Source of the DNA: Roseiarcus sp963822215
GTDB lineage: Bacteria; Pseudomonadota; Alphaproteobacteria; Rhizobiales; Beijerinckiaceae
Assembly (NCBI GenBank): GCA_963822215.1
Contig: CAWGGX010000007.1
Span: 124,001 to 188,000 of the forward strand
Length of the DNA: 64,000 nucleotides
Direction: 5' to 3'
The notes below the pieces were generated by a model. That model had not been told where the DNA came from and searched no databases. It saw only the letters and a list, made by a program, of their open reading frames with translations. The number at the start of each line of letters is the position of its first letter. Position 1 is the stretch's first letter. Shown piece by piece: positions 7,184 to 16,422 of this stretch. Position numbers and translations under genes: made by a program.

Positions 7184-9268
7184 CTAGACTCCGCCCGCCC
7201 GCTTCACCCATTCCTCCTCGTCGACCGTCTCGACGCCGAGCTCGCGCGCCTTCGCAAGCTTCGACCCCGCGCCCGGACCCGCGACGACAAGGTCGGTCTT
7301 GCCCGAGATCGATCCCGACACCTTAGCGCCGAGCCGCTCGGCCATCGCCTTCGCCTCGTCGCGGGTCATCCGCTCGAGCGAGCCGGTGAAGACGATGGTC
7401 TTGCCGGTGAGCGGATGGCCGGCGGCGACGGCCTCCATCGATTCGACCGTCACCTCATGGAGGAGCGCGTCGAGCGCCGCCTCGTTGCGCGGCTCGGCGA
7501 AGAAGTCGGCGACCGTCTCGGCCACCACCGGCCCGATCCCGTCGACGCTTGCCAGCTCCTCCGCCGCGTCCGGCGGCCGCGCGGCGGCGCGGAGAGCCTC
7601 CCAGTCGCCGTAGTGGCGGGCGAGGCGGCGCGCGTTGGTCTCGCCGACGTGGCGGATCCCGAGCGCGAATAGGAAGCGGTTGAGGGCGATGGAGCGGCGC
7701 GCGTCGATGGCGTCGAACAGGTTTTTCACCGACGTCTCGCCAAAACCCTCCCAGTCGCGCAAGGGCGGCCGGTCCTTTCCGTCCCGCGCCCGAAGGGTGA
7801 AGATGTCGGCCGGGGTGCGGACGAGCCCTTCCTTGAAGAAAAGCTCGATCTGCTTGTCGCCGAGACCCTCGATGTCGAAAGCGTTGCGCGAGGCGAAGTG
7901 CTTCAGCCCCTCGACCGCCTGCGCCGGGCAGACGAGATGGCCGGTGCAGCGGCGCACGACGTCGGCCTCGCCGGTCTTTTCGTCGATCTCGCGCAGGGCC
8001 GCCGAGTCGCAGGCCGGGCAGGTCTCTGGAAACTTGAACGGTTCGGCGCCGGGCGGCCGCCTCTCGATCACGACCTCGACCACCTGCGGGATGACGTCGC
8101 CGGCGCGCTGCACCACCACCGTGTCGCCGATCCGGACGTCCTTGCGGGCGATCTCGTCCTCGTTGTGCAAGGTCGCGTTGGCGACGACGACGCCGCCGAC
8201 GGTGACGGGCCTGAGCTTGGCGACCGGCGTCAGCGCGCCCGTGCGCCCGACCTGGATCTCAATGGCCTCGAGCACGGTCGTCGCCCGCTCGGACGGGAAC
8301 TTGTGGGCCGTCGCCCAGCGGGGCGAGCGGGAGACGAAGCCGAGCCGTTGTTGGAGCGCGAGGTCGTCGACCTTGTAGACGACGCCGTCGATGTCGTAGC
8401 CGAGGTTGGCGCGCTCGGCCTCGATGGCGCGGTAGTGGGCGAGAAGCTCGGCCGCCGAGCGGCAGAGCTTTGTCAGCGGATTGGTCGGCAGGCCGAAGCG
8501 CCCCATCGCCTCGATCGCCCCGAACTGGGTCGTGGCGAACGGCTCGCTGACCTCGCCCCAGGCATAGGCGAAGAACGCGAGCGGACGCGAGGCGGTGATG
8601 TGCGGGTCGAGCTGGCGCAGCGAGCCGGCGGCGAAATTGCGCGGATTGGCGAAGGTCGGCTTGCCGGCTTCCGCCTGGCGGGCGTTGAGCGCGGCGAAAT
8701 CCGCATGCCGCATATAGACCTCTCCGCGGGCCTCGAAAATTCGGGGCGCGCCGGTCAGGCGGTTCGGGACGGCCTTGATGGTGCGGACGTTTGCGGTGAC
8801 GTCCTCGCCCTCGTAGCCGTCGCCCCTCGTCGCCGCCTGCTTAAGCTCGCCGTCCTCGTAGCGGATGGTGCAGGAGAGGCCGTCGATCTTGGGCTCGGCG
8901 GTCATGGCGAGCGGCGCCGCCTCGGAAAGCCCGAGGAAACGCCTGACCCGGGCGCAGAACTCCTCGACCTCCTCGTCGGCGAAGATGTTGCCGAGCGACA
9001 GCATCGGCACGGCGTGGCGCACCTTGGCGAACTTCTCGGCCGGCGCGGCGCCCACTTTGCGGGAAAGCGAGTCGGCGTCGGCGAGCTCCGGAAAGGCGGC
9101 CTCGAGCGCCAGGTAGCGGCGCCGAAGGTCGTCGTATTCGGCGTCGGAGACGCTTGGGGCGTCCTCCTGATAGTAGCGCTTGTCGTGCTCGGCGATCTCG
9201 GCGCCGAGACGCGCGTGCTCGGCGCGCGCCATGGCGAGGGTCTGGGCCGGCTGCGGCTTTTTCGTCAT
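7184..9268 (-). CDS. ligA: NAD-dependent DNA ligase LigA
   Basis: 694 residues, normal for LigA. The adenylation domain has the catalytic lysine K127 in KIDG and an N-terminal Ia region (YYQEDAPSVSDAEYDDL). The zinc finger has the Cys set CPACD..CTGH..CPAQ, followed by helix-hairpin-helix repeats. The C-terminal BRCT domain begins GKTIVFTGSL and ends near EEEWV. Seals nicks in replication and repair. The ATG at 9268 follows a non-coding stretch containing CAGGGAATT-family repeats. Confidence 0.98.
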   Translation of the reverse strand: MTKKPQPAQTLAMARAEHARLGAEIAEHDKRYYQEDAPSVSDAEYDDLRRRYLALEAAFPELADADSLSRKVGAAPAEKFAKVRHAVPMLSLGNIFADEEVEEFCARVRRFLGLSEAAPLAMTAEPKIDGLSCTIRYEDGELKQAATRGDGYEGEDVTANVRTIKAVPNRLTGAPRIFEARGEVYMRHADFAALNARQAEAGKPTFANPRNFAAGSLRQLDPHITASRPLAFFAYAWGEVSEPFATTQFGAIEAMGRFGLPTNPLTKLCRSAAELLAHYRAIEAERANLGYDIDGVVYKVDDLALQQRLGFVSRSPRWATAHKFPSERATTVLEAIEIQVGRTGALTPVAKLRPVTVGGVVVANATLHNEDEIARKDVRIGDTVVVQRAGDVIPQVVEVVIERRPPGAEPFKFPETCPACDSAALREIDEKTGEADVVRRCTGHLVCPAQAVEGLKHFASRNAFDIEGLGDKQIELFFKEGLVRTPADIFTLRARDGKDRPPLRDWEGFGETSVKNLFDAIDARRSIALNRFLFALGIRHVGETNARRLARHYGDWEALRAAARPPDAAEELASVDGIGPVVAETVADFFAEPRNEAALDALLHEVTVESMEAVAAGHPLTGKTIVFTGSLERMTRDEAKAMAERLGAKVSGSISGKTDLVVAGPGAGSKLAKARELGVETVDEEEWVKRAGGV

Positions 9269-9330
9269 GCCCCAAAGGCTAGCGCAGGGCCGCGCGCGGC
9301 GGAAGGCGCCGAGGCCGCTTCCGGGACGCC

Positions 9331-9512
9331 GAATTCCCTGCTAGCAGGGAATTTTCAGCTGCAGCCGGCGCGGTCTGAGGGGGAAAAATGAGGCGATCAC
9401 AGGGGTTATGGCGGTTTCCGGCGGTGCGGCGCCCCCACCGGAACAGGGAATTTTCAGGACGCGTAACAGGTCAATAACAGGCCGTTTTTCGCAGGAACAG
9501 GGAATTAACAGG
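9331..9512. repeat. CAGGGAATT-family repeat cluster
   Basis: Starts with the perfect palindrome AATTCCCTGCT/AGCAGGGAATT (9332-9353), then GGAACAGGGAATTTTC at 9440, paired TAACAGG motifs near 9464 and 9475, and GGAACAGGGAATTAAC at 9494. Lies between the divergently oriented ligA and HAD genes. No coding potential. Confidence 0.8.
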
Positions 9513-9676
9513 CGGCCCCGCGCGCACGTCGCCCGGATGGATGAGGATGTCGGGCTAAGCTCATGACAAGCGGCATGAAAAGCGCGCCGCGCGTGGTTTT
9601 TCCGATTTCCGGCCGCACCGCGCGGAAATTCGCCCTCCCCCGCGGGTGGCGCCGAGCTTGCGTATGGTTGAATGCG

Positions 9677-10288
9677 ATGATCGAGGCCGTCCTTTTCGAC
9701 ATGAACGACGTGCTGTACCGCTACGACCGGCGTCGGCGCGTCGCCCGGCTTGCGGCCTTGAGCGGCCGCACTGAAGCCGAGGTCGAGGCGGCGATCTGGG
9801 GATCGGGCTACGAGGACTCCGGCGACGGCGGGCAGATGGACGCCGACGCGTATCTCGCAGGCTTCGGCGAGCGGCTCGGTTTCGCGCTCTCCGAGGACGC
9901 CTGGGCCGAGGCCCTGCGGGTCGCGGTGACGCCGATGCCGGAGACCCTGGCGCTCGCCGCAGCCGTTGCGGAGCGCGTCACGATCGGCGTGCTGACCAAC
10001 AACAACCTGTTGGTCAAGCGCGCGGTCGACTCCGTCTTTCCGGCGCTCCGTCCGATCTTTGGGTCCAATGTCTTCGTCTCGGCCGAGTTCTGCGCGCGAA
10101 AACCCGAGAAGGCCGCCTATCTCGGCAGCCTCGCCCGTCTCGGCGCCACTCCCTGGGCGACGGTGTTCGTCGACGACAGCGCCCGCAATGTCGAGGGCGC
10201 CGAGCGCGCCGGGCTGATCGGCCATCTCTTCCGCGACCCTGGCGCCCTCGCCGCGGCGCTCAAGGACCTCGGGCTGGCGCTTAGTTGA
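9677..10288 (+). CDS. HAD-superfamily hydrolase
   Basis: 203 residues, HAD fold: motif I FDMNDVLY (residues 7-14), motif II VLTNNN, motif III lysine in ARKPEK, motif IV VFVDDSARN. In most phosphatase members motif I reads DxD; here the second Asp is Asn (D8-M-N10), so phosphatase activity should not be assumed. The ATG at 9677 was chosen because the HAD strand begins immediately after it. The last ~95 codons are duplicated as a dead fragment at 19,947-20,262. Confidence 0.88.
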   Translation: MIEAVLFDMNDVLYRYDRRRRVARLAALSGRTEAEVEAAIWGSGYEDSGDGGQMDADAYLAGFGERLGFALSEDAWAEALRVAVTPMPETLALAAAVAERVTIGVLTNNNLLVKRAVDSVFPALRPIFGSNVFVSAEFCARKPEKAAYLGSLARLGATPWATVFVDDSARNVEGAERAGLIGHLFRDPGALAAALKDLGLALS

Positions 10289-10518
10289 GCGGCAGAGGTT
10301 GCGGAGGGCGCGCGCTGACCTGAGCGCCGAAGAGGTAGTGTCTCAGTCTGAATTTTGAAACCGTTGACTGTTGCGCGACATGCGTTCCGCGTGGGCTGCG
10401 GCCGCCGCGGGTGCGCAGGAGAAAGGGGGGCGAGCGGTCGCAGGCGTAGCGACAAGGCCGAACTCGCGGTCGCGCGCCCCAACGACGCGTCGCTGAATCG
10501 TCGCTTTGATAGCTGCTC
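10289..10518. other. Intergenic between converging genes
   Basis: About 230 bases between converging genes (HAD on plus, MDR on minus). The first ~30 bases are part of the segment copied to about 20,239-20,266. No gene recognised. Confidence 0.4.
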
Positions 10519-11511
10519 TTACCGTCGGGCGACCGCTCCTCGTGCCGAGTTCTGAAAGCCCTGCTCGTCGGCGCGAAACTGAATGGGAACGATCACCAGC
10601 TTTCCCTCGGGGGAGCCTGTCCTCTCGAGTTCGACGACGGCCGAGATCGCCTCGGACAGCGGCACGATGCGGCCGATCGCCGGGGCGAGCTGGCTCCGCT
10701 CGGCCGCTTCGGCGATGCCCGCCAGGGATTGTGGCGTCGGATTGCCGAACACCAGGTGATGTCGCGACGGGAGCAGGCAGCCGATCCACTTGGCGGGCGT
10801 GGGGACGATGTGCAGCGACATGCCGCCGCGTTTGAGCATCGCGCCGCACTGGCTTAGTGACAACGCGCCCGCAGCATCGAAAACCACATCTAATCGATGT
10901 TGATATGGAGCGATGTCGAAGGCGCGATAGTCGACGACCTCGCTCACGCCCAGCGCCAGTGCTTCCTCGCGCCCGGACGCGCCGCAACTGCCGGCGACCT
11001 CGGCGCCGCGCATGCGCGCAATCTGCACCGCCGAACGTCCAACCCCGCCCAAACACCCGGTGATAAAGACCGACTGGCCAGCTCTCAGCCTTGCCTTCGC
11101 CACAAGCGCGTTCCAGGCCGTCGCGCTCACTATGTTAAAGGCGGCCGCCTGCTCGAACGAGATGGATGGCGGTTTGAGCCCAACGTTTTTTTCGTCTGCG
11201 ACGACGGATTCGGCAAACGCGCCCGGTTGACGGATAGAGGTGACTCCGAAGACTTCATCGCCCAGCTTGAGCCGTTCCACCCCCGGCCCGACGGCTTCGA
11301 CCACCCCCGCGAAATCATGGCCCAGGCCGCGCGGAAACCGGAACCCCGAAAGCGCCTTCATCTCGCCCCGGCGAATTTTCCAGTCCATCGGGTTGGCTGC
11401 CGCAGCCCTGACCTGAACGCGAATTTGGCCACGCTCGGGGTCCAACTGTTTGACCTCGTCCAGCCGCAGTTCCTCCGGGCCGCCATATTGGAGATATTGT
11501 ACGCGCTTCAT
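10519..11511 (-). CDS. Zinc-independent MDR alcohol dehydrogenase / quinone oxidoreductase
   Basis: 330 residues of the medium-chain dehydrogenase/reductase superfamily. GroES-like N-terminal half (ANPMDWKIRRGEM, GHDFAGVVEAVG), nucleotide-binding loop ITGCLGGVGRSAVQIA, then LDVVFDAAG. Structural and catalytic zinc ligands of classical ADHs are absent, as in quinone oxidoreductase and related NADPH-dependent reductases. Substrate unknown. Same strand as the downstream DUF1330 gene's promoter side, with about 360 bases between the two starts. Confidence 0.87.
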   Translation of the reverse strand: MKRVQYLQYGGPEELRLDEVKQLDPERGQIRVQVRAAAANPMDWKIRRGEMKALSGFRFPRGLGHDFAGVVEAVGPGVERLKLGDEVFGVTSIRQPGAFAESVVADEKNVGLKPPSISFEQAAAFNIVSATAWNALVAKARLRAGQSVFITGCLGGVGRSAVQIARMRGAEVAGSCGASGREEALALGVSEVVDYRAFDIAPYQHRLDVVFDAAGALSLSQCGAMLKRGGMSLHIVPTPAKWIGCLLPSRHHLVFGNPTPQSLAGIAEAAERSQLAPAIGRIVPLSEAISAVVELERTGSPEGKLVIVPIQFRADEQGFQNSARGAVARR

Positions 11512-11561
11512 CAGGGCTCCTTGGCGCGCTCGAACAGAACGGCGCCCAACGATGCTAAAAG

Positions 11562-11870
11562 TTAGAGGTCGAGACCGGCGATGATCGGAACGATCGCCAC
11601 CCTCATCGTGGCGCTCGCGAGTTGAATTTTATTCAGAGGCTGGTAGGCGTCGCTGTCCAGCCAGGCGCGGAAAGCAGCTTCAGACGGCCAACGTTGAATT
11701 GCGAGAGGAGCAAAGCCGGGTTCACCATCTACCGGCTTTCCGCCGCGTCCGACCAAGACTCCGCCCAGAGGGCCGATCAGCGCACTCGCGCGCTCCTGAT
11801 AGACCTTCAGCCCCGCCGGATCCTGGACGGAAACAACTTCTATGATGACGAACACCGCGGTCTCTTGCAT
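11562..11870 (-). CDS. DUF1330 family protein
   Basis: 102 residues beginning MQETAVFVIIEVVSVQDP, with YQERASALIGPLGGVLVGRG and the RWPSEAAFRAWLDSDAYQPL core of DUF1330 (dimeric ferredoxin-like fold). Function unknown; members are often beside oxidoreductases, as here. The ATG at 11,870 is the first Met at the fold start. The longer upstream frame overlaps a pseudogene remnant and is not believed. Confidence 0.85.
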   Translation of the reverse strand: MQETAVFVIIEVVSVQDPAGLKVYQERASALIGPLGGVLVGRGGKPVDGEPGFAPLAIQRWPSEAAFRAWLDSDAYQPLNKIQLASATMRVAIVPIIAGLDL

Positions 11871-11984
11871 TGCATATCTCCGAGTTAAATTCTTCCTGGG
11901 TAGGTCCAGGCAGTTCGTCCAATCAAAGGCCCAGCGTTGGCGCCGTGGGCGCAGCTCGCCCGCGCTAACCTCGGATCGGCCAGG

Positions 11985-12125
11985 CTGTTTGCTTTCGAAC
12001 GAGATATGGGCAACTACGGCCAGACGATCCATGCGCAATCGTCTATAACCTGTTGGAGATCGTCCAAGATGATCCGCTGTCTGATGTCATCTCAGTCCTG
12101 GGGCCGAGAAGCTATCTATGGCGGC
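11985..12125 (+). pseudogene. Fragment of an AraC-family gene 5' region
   Basis: About 140 bases match the upstream region and first codons of the AraC gene at 18,777-18,915: GTTGGAGATCGTCCAA, GATCCGCTGTCTGATGTC and the following AAGCTATC segment line up with scattered differences. The copy breaks off after about 20 codons and lost its ATG (GATG for CATGG). A dead duplicate. Confidence 0.75.
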
Positions 12126-12664
12126 GCACAATAATGTACGGCCTGACGCGAGATTCATGGTCCGATTTCGCGCAAATTCCGTAAGACGGATAGCGGCTCC
12201 TGACGCAGATTGGTTGAGACGTAGCGCGCAATCGCCGAGACGGACGCAAATTGATGTCACCGGTGCGCAGGCTCATTGAGACGCCTCAGAGCGGCAGACC
12301 GGCGGCGCGAATCTCGTCGATCAGTTCAGTGGAGCGCTGCGGGTTGAGGCTGCCGCGCAGGAGCCGTTTATCTGGCGGTCAGGTCGCCATATAATCGACC
12401 TTCGGATTGGCCGAGATGGGTGGAAGAAACGGTCCGGCAGCTTGGATCCAAGAACTCGGGAAACCGGCCATTCTTATTCTGACGAGGCTTTGCCGATGGC
12501 TGACCGGCGGCTTTTCGGAGAACGAACCTGGAATAGCCACCTTTGACAGCTGCACGAAAGCGACTGCCAGCGGGTCGACGTAAGCTCGCCGGCGCCATCG
12601 AGGCGCTGCCGATTACCGCCGAGCGCGCTCGATCAAGCCGCGATCGTCGGTCTTGTGCGCGGCG
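12126..12664. other. Decayed intergenic stretch
   Basis: No intact gene. On the minus strand, roughly 12,292-12,375 reads as a short C-terminal-looking peptide (SLNPQRSTELIDEIRAAG then LPL and a stop), possibly the tail of a deleted gene. The rest shows no coding signal. Confidence 0.4.
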
Positions 12665-13024
12665 TCAGCGTTCACGTTCGGCGACGACACACGCGACCTC
12701 GGCCACATTCTCTGTCCCCCAATCGCAAAGCGGGACGAGCGCCTCGGCAAGGCTGCGGCCGAGCGGCGTGAGCGAGTAATCTACCCGGGGCGGCACTTCC
12801 TTGTAATCGGTCCGCGTCAAGACGCCGTCAGCCTCAAGCTCCTTTAGGTGCTGGATCAGAACCTTGTCGCTGACGTCGCGTACCGCCCGTTTCAACTCGC
12901 CGTACCGCTTCGGGCCCAGAAGCAGGAAATACAGGATTAGCGGCTTCCATTTGCCCGCGATCAAGCGGAGCGACGTGTCGAGCCCGCAGGTGAAGCCAGG
13001 GACGGATGGAGCTTTAGCTTTCAT
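12665..13024 (-). CDS. HxlR-family transcriptional regulator
   Basis: 119 residues with the HxlR winged-helix pattern: CGLDTSLRLIAGKWKPLIL, GPKRYGELKRAV, LIQHLKELEADGVLTR and the wing VDYSLTPLGRSL. The Cys near residue 12 is the position used for redox or electrophile sensing in some HxlR members. ATG at 13,024 preferred; 13,051 also possible. Divergent from the SDR gene at 13,110, which it probably regulates. Confidence 0.9.
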   Translation of the reverse strand: MKAKAPSVPGFTCGLDTSLRLIAGKWKPLILYFLLLGPKRYGELKRAVRDVSDKVLIQHLKELEADGVLTRTDYKEVPPRVDYSLTPLGRSLAEALVPLCDWGTENVAEVACVVAERER

Positions 13025-13109
13025 AAAAGCGATACTTACCAAAAGGTGCATACTAGTCAATAGGTCTGAGCTACGCCAAGTATGCCTTCTTAGAGTGAGG
13101 AGGCGGTAA
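13025..13109. promoter_or_regulatory. HxlR/SDR divergent promoter region
   Basis: 86 bases between the two starts. Contains an imperfect dyad around 13,033-13,052 (ATACTTACC, AAAA, GGTGCATAC) that could be the HxlR operator, and a GAGGAGG Shine-Dalgarno just before the SDR ATG. The operator call is inference. Confidence 0.4.
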
Positions 13110-13844
13110 ATGAGAAGATTGGAAGGCAAGACGGCTGTGGTGACGGGCGGTGGAAGCGGCATCGGGCTCGCGTCTGCCAAGCGCTTCATCGACGAAGGGG
13201 CGTTCGTATTCATTTTTGGCCGCACGAAGGCTACGCTCGACGCGGCGCTGACGCAGCTTGGCCCGAAGGCGCGTGCCATAGGTGGCTCGATAACCGATAC
13301 GGCCGACCTCGATCGGCTGTTCGAGGCAGTAAAGGCGGAACGGGGCAATCTCGATATTCTGCTCGCCAACGTCGGAATTTCAGAGCTGGCCCCGCTCGGC
13401 CAAATAACTCCTGACCAGTACGACCGGATATTCGGTACGAACGTCAAGGGCCTGCTGTTTACGGTTCAGACGGCTCTGCCGCTGATGTCGGCAGGCGGCT
13501 CGATCATCCTCACCGGCTCCAGCGGAGGGTCAATGGGGATACCGCAATTCAGCCTCTACAGTGCCTCCAAGGCGGCGATCCGCAGTTTCGCAAGGACCTG
13601 GGCGCAAGACCTCAACGGCACGGGCATCCGCGTGAATGTGCTTTCACCCGGCGCAACGCGGACGGAGAAGGCGCTGGAGATCATGGGGGAGGAGGGGCTG
13701 GACGCGGTAAGAGCCGGCACGCCGCTCGGGCGCGTCGGCGATCCCGACGAGATTGCCGCAGTGGCCGCGTTCCTCGCGTCCGGCGATAGCAGCTTCATGA
13801 CCGGCAGCGAAGTGTTCGCAGACGGCGGCGTGGCGCAGGTCTGA
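13110..13844 (+). CDS. SDR-family NAD(P)-dependent oxidoreductase
   Basis: 244-residue classical short-chain dehydrogenase: cofactor loop TGGGSGIG (residues 12-19), LLANVGI, catalytic Ser in TGSSGGS, YSASK active-site motif near residue 150, and FADGGVAQV at the C-terminus. Substrate not predictable. Good Shine-Dalgarno upstream; divergent from hxlR; followed 53 bases later by a second, frameshifted SDR. Confidence 0.92.
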   Translation: MRRLEGKTAVVTGGGSGIGLASAKRFIDEGAFVFIFGRTKATLDAALTQLGPKARAIGGSITDTADLDRLFEAVKAERGNLDILLANVGISELAPLGQITPDQYDRIFGTNVKGLLFTVQTALPLMSAGGSIILTGSSGGSMGIPQFSLYSASKAAIRSFARTWAQDLNGTGIRVNVLSPGATRTEKALEIMGEEGLDAVRAGTPLGRVGDPDEIAAVAAFLASGDSSFMTGSEVFADGGVAQV

Positions 13845-13897
13845 CACTGTCAGCACCGCTCGCAGCCAATTTATCATGCAAACAATAGAGGAACGAC

Positions 13898-14864
13898 ATG
13901 ACTGAAAAATTTGGCGCAAAATCGACTGCCGACGACGTGCTCGCCGGCGCAGATCTTTATGGAATACGAATTCTCGTGACGGGCGCATCGTCGGGCATCG
14001 GGCTCGAAACCGCTCGCGCACTGGTATCTCGCGGCGCCGCCGTCGTGGGCGCCGTCAGGGACCTCGCCAAAGCTGAATCGGCCACTGCATCGGTCCGTGA
14101 GACCACAGGGGATCGCGGGGGCAGCCTAGAGTTGGCCGAACTCGATTTGGCATCCCTGAAAGGCATTTCGCGCTTGCGCGGAAAAACTGCTGGCTGACGG
14201 GCAGCCCTTCGACGTCATCATTGCTAATGCCGGCGTCATGGCGCCGCCGTTCGGCCGGACGGTGGACGGTTTCGAAATTCAGTTCGGAACCAACCATCTC
14301 GGTCATTTTGCCCTGATCAATCAGATCGAGCCGCTGCTCGCCGATAACGGGTGCCTGGTGGTGCTGTCTTCCCAGGCGCATCGCGTCGCCGACGTCGACC
14401 TGGACGATCCGAATTTTGAGCGACAGGCCTATGACCCGTTCGTCGCCTACGGCCGATCGAAGACCGCCAATGCACTCTTCGCCGTAGAATTCGACCGGCG
14501 GCATCGCAATCGCGGTATCCGGGCGGCGTCGGTGATGCCGGGGAACAGCCTGACCGGTCTTCCTCGTCATTTCTCGCAGGAGGCGTTGCAGGGCCTCTTC
14601 GAGAGCGTCGGCAAAGCGCGCGCGGACGCAGGGCTTCCGCCGGCAGCGCTGAAAGAGATTTCGCAGGCAGCGGCAACGTCGGTCTGGGCCGCCGCCGTAG
14701 CGGACAAGGACGAGATCGGCGGGCGAGATCTCGAAGATTGCGCGGTCGCGCCGATCGAGGACACGCCCAACCCGTTTTTGGATGGCGTAAGATCCTACGC
14801 GCTCGACGCTGACAAAGCCGAGCAGCTTTGGGCGAAAAGCGAGAGTTTGATCGCGGCCGCGTGA
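13898..14864 (+). pseudogene. Second SDR oxidoreductase, frameshifted
   Basis: Two frames together make one SDR of about 320 residues. 13,898-14,197 encodes the N-terminus with TGASSGIG and ends at a premature stop. From about 14,178 the other frame continues EKLLADGQPFDVIIANAGVM and runs to 14,864 with YGRSK as active site. Removing one C in the stretch TTGCGCGG near 14,175 restores a single frame (SRLAEKLLADG). Either a real inactivating mutation or a sequencing error. Confidence 0.85.
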
Positions 14865-16128
14865 GATCGACAGGAGAACGGCGAAGTCACTTCTTCGTCG
14901 CTCTCCTTCTCGTCTTCAAGCTTGTCCACACCATCCTACTAGTACCGCTGCACAGTGATTAAGAACTCTTTGACCGGATAGGCTTTTTTGAGTTTTTCGC
15001 GAGCTTTTTCGGTTGTGAAGGTCCAGTCGATGGTCGCGCCTTCGTCGTTTCGACGTTTTTCCCAGGCGGCGATTTCCGAGACGAGGAAGCCCTTGTCCTC
15101 AATGCGCCGGTCGAGGCATTGGCCGCGCAGGACGCCGATCTCGATTTCGACCTTGTTCAGCCAACTGGCGTGTTTTGGCGTGTAGTGGAACTCGATCCGC
15201 TTGAGGATGCGGCGCGCCTCGTGCGCTGGGAAAGCGTCGTAGAGCGCGCCGGCGGAATGCGTTGAGAGATTGTCCATCACCAAGCGGATGATGGGAGCGA
15301 GCGGGTAGTGGAGATCGACCAGATCCCTCATGCACTCGGCGAAGTCCTTGTTGGTCCGGCGGTCGGTGACCTTGACCTTGCGCCAGGGACTGTTGGCGTC
15401 GAGGATGATGAAGAGGTTGACGGTTCCGTTCCGGCGGTACTCGCAATCGTAGCGTTCAAGCTGGCCGGGCTTGGCGGGGATCGGGTCTCTGACCTCGCCG
15501 ATGAGTTGGGTTGGGCTTTCGTCGAAGCAGATCACCGGTCGCAGCGGATCCGGCGGCTCCGCATAGAGATCCAGCACATCCTCCATGCGCGCGACATACT
15601 CGCCGTCGACGTTGGGGATGCACCACATGGTTCGACGCCAGGGTTTGAGTTGGCTCTCCGCCAGCCTTCGTCGCACCGTCTCGCGCGAGAGATCGTCGTG
15701 ATCGGTGAGTTTGACCATCTCATCGGCCAGGAGTTCGAGCGTCCAGCGGGCGCGCCCCGGAGGCGGCGCCGAGCAAGCGGTCGCCGCCAGAAGGGCCGTC
15801 TCCTTGATCGAGAGCTTACGTCCGGCTCCCGGACGCGGCTCGTCGCTGAGGGCGCCGTCGAGGTCGCCTTCGACGAAGCGGCGCTTGGTCCGATAGACGG
15901 TCGAACCGCTGACCCGAAGCGTCCCGGCGATCCCCTCATCCGAAATCCCCTTATCGGCCGCCAAGAGGATCTGCGCCCGCACAAGTTTGCGCGCCGCTAG
16001 CTTGCCGCCCTTGAGCATCCCCTCCAGTTCTTCACGCTCCTCCTGGCTGAGTGAACTGGACCCCGGATTTAGGACCATTGGGTAAGGTGTGAAATGTCCT
16101 GCTCTGTCGCAACCGACGGAGCGAGAAA

Positions 16129-16422
16129 ATGATGAAGTCACGCAAGAAGTTTGATGCGGCGTTCAAGGCGAAGGTTGCGCTCGAGGCGCTTCGCGAGGAT
16201 GCGACGGTTCCGGATCTGGCGAAGCGGCACGGGGTGCATCCGAACCAGATTTATGCCTGGAAGAAGCAGGTTCTCGACAATGTCGCGAGCCTGTTCGCGC
16301 GCGGGGCGAGCGTTTCGGGCGATGGCGAGGAGGAGCGCGAACGTGAGGCGGCCAGGCTTTACGCCAAGATCGGCCAGCTGACGGTTGAACGGGATTTCTT
16401 GGCCAGGAGGCCAGGGCGATGA
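16129..16422 (+). CDS. IS3-family OrfA (helix-turn-helix)
   Basis: 97 residues: basic HTH of the transposase_8 type (MKSRKKFDAAFKAKVALEAL, then LAKRHGVHPNQIYAWKKQVL) followed by a helical tail (KIGQLTVERDFLAR) that probably forms the leucine zipper with OrfB. Stop overlaps the OrfB start (ATGA); programmed frameshifting to a fused OrfAB is usual in the family. Confidence 0.93.
   Translation: MMKSRKKFDAAFKAKVALEALREDATVPDLAKRHGVHPNQIYAWKKQVLDNVASLFARGASVSGDGEEEREREAARLYAKIGQLTVERDFLARRPGR

Noticed and set aside
1..7200. Cobalamin riboswitch near the cob genes
   Set aside because: No B12-box-like element was recognised upstream of cobK/cobL or cbiD; the cobK-cobL gap is too short.
7898..9391. 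497-codon plus-strand frame opposite ligA
   Set aside because: Antisense to a clear LigA; Arg/Gly/Asp-rich composition is a GC-rich shadow with no domain.
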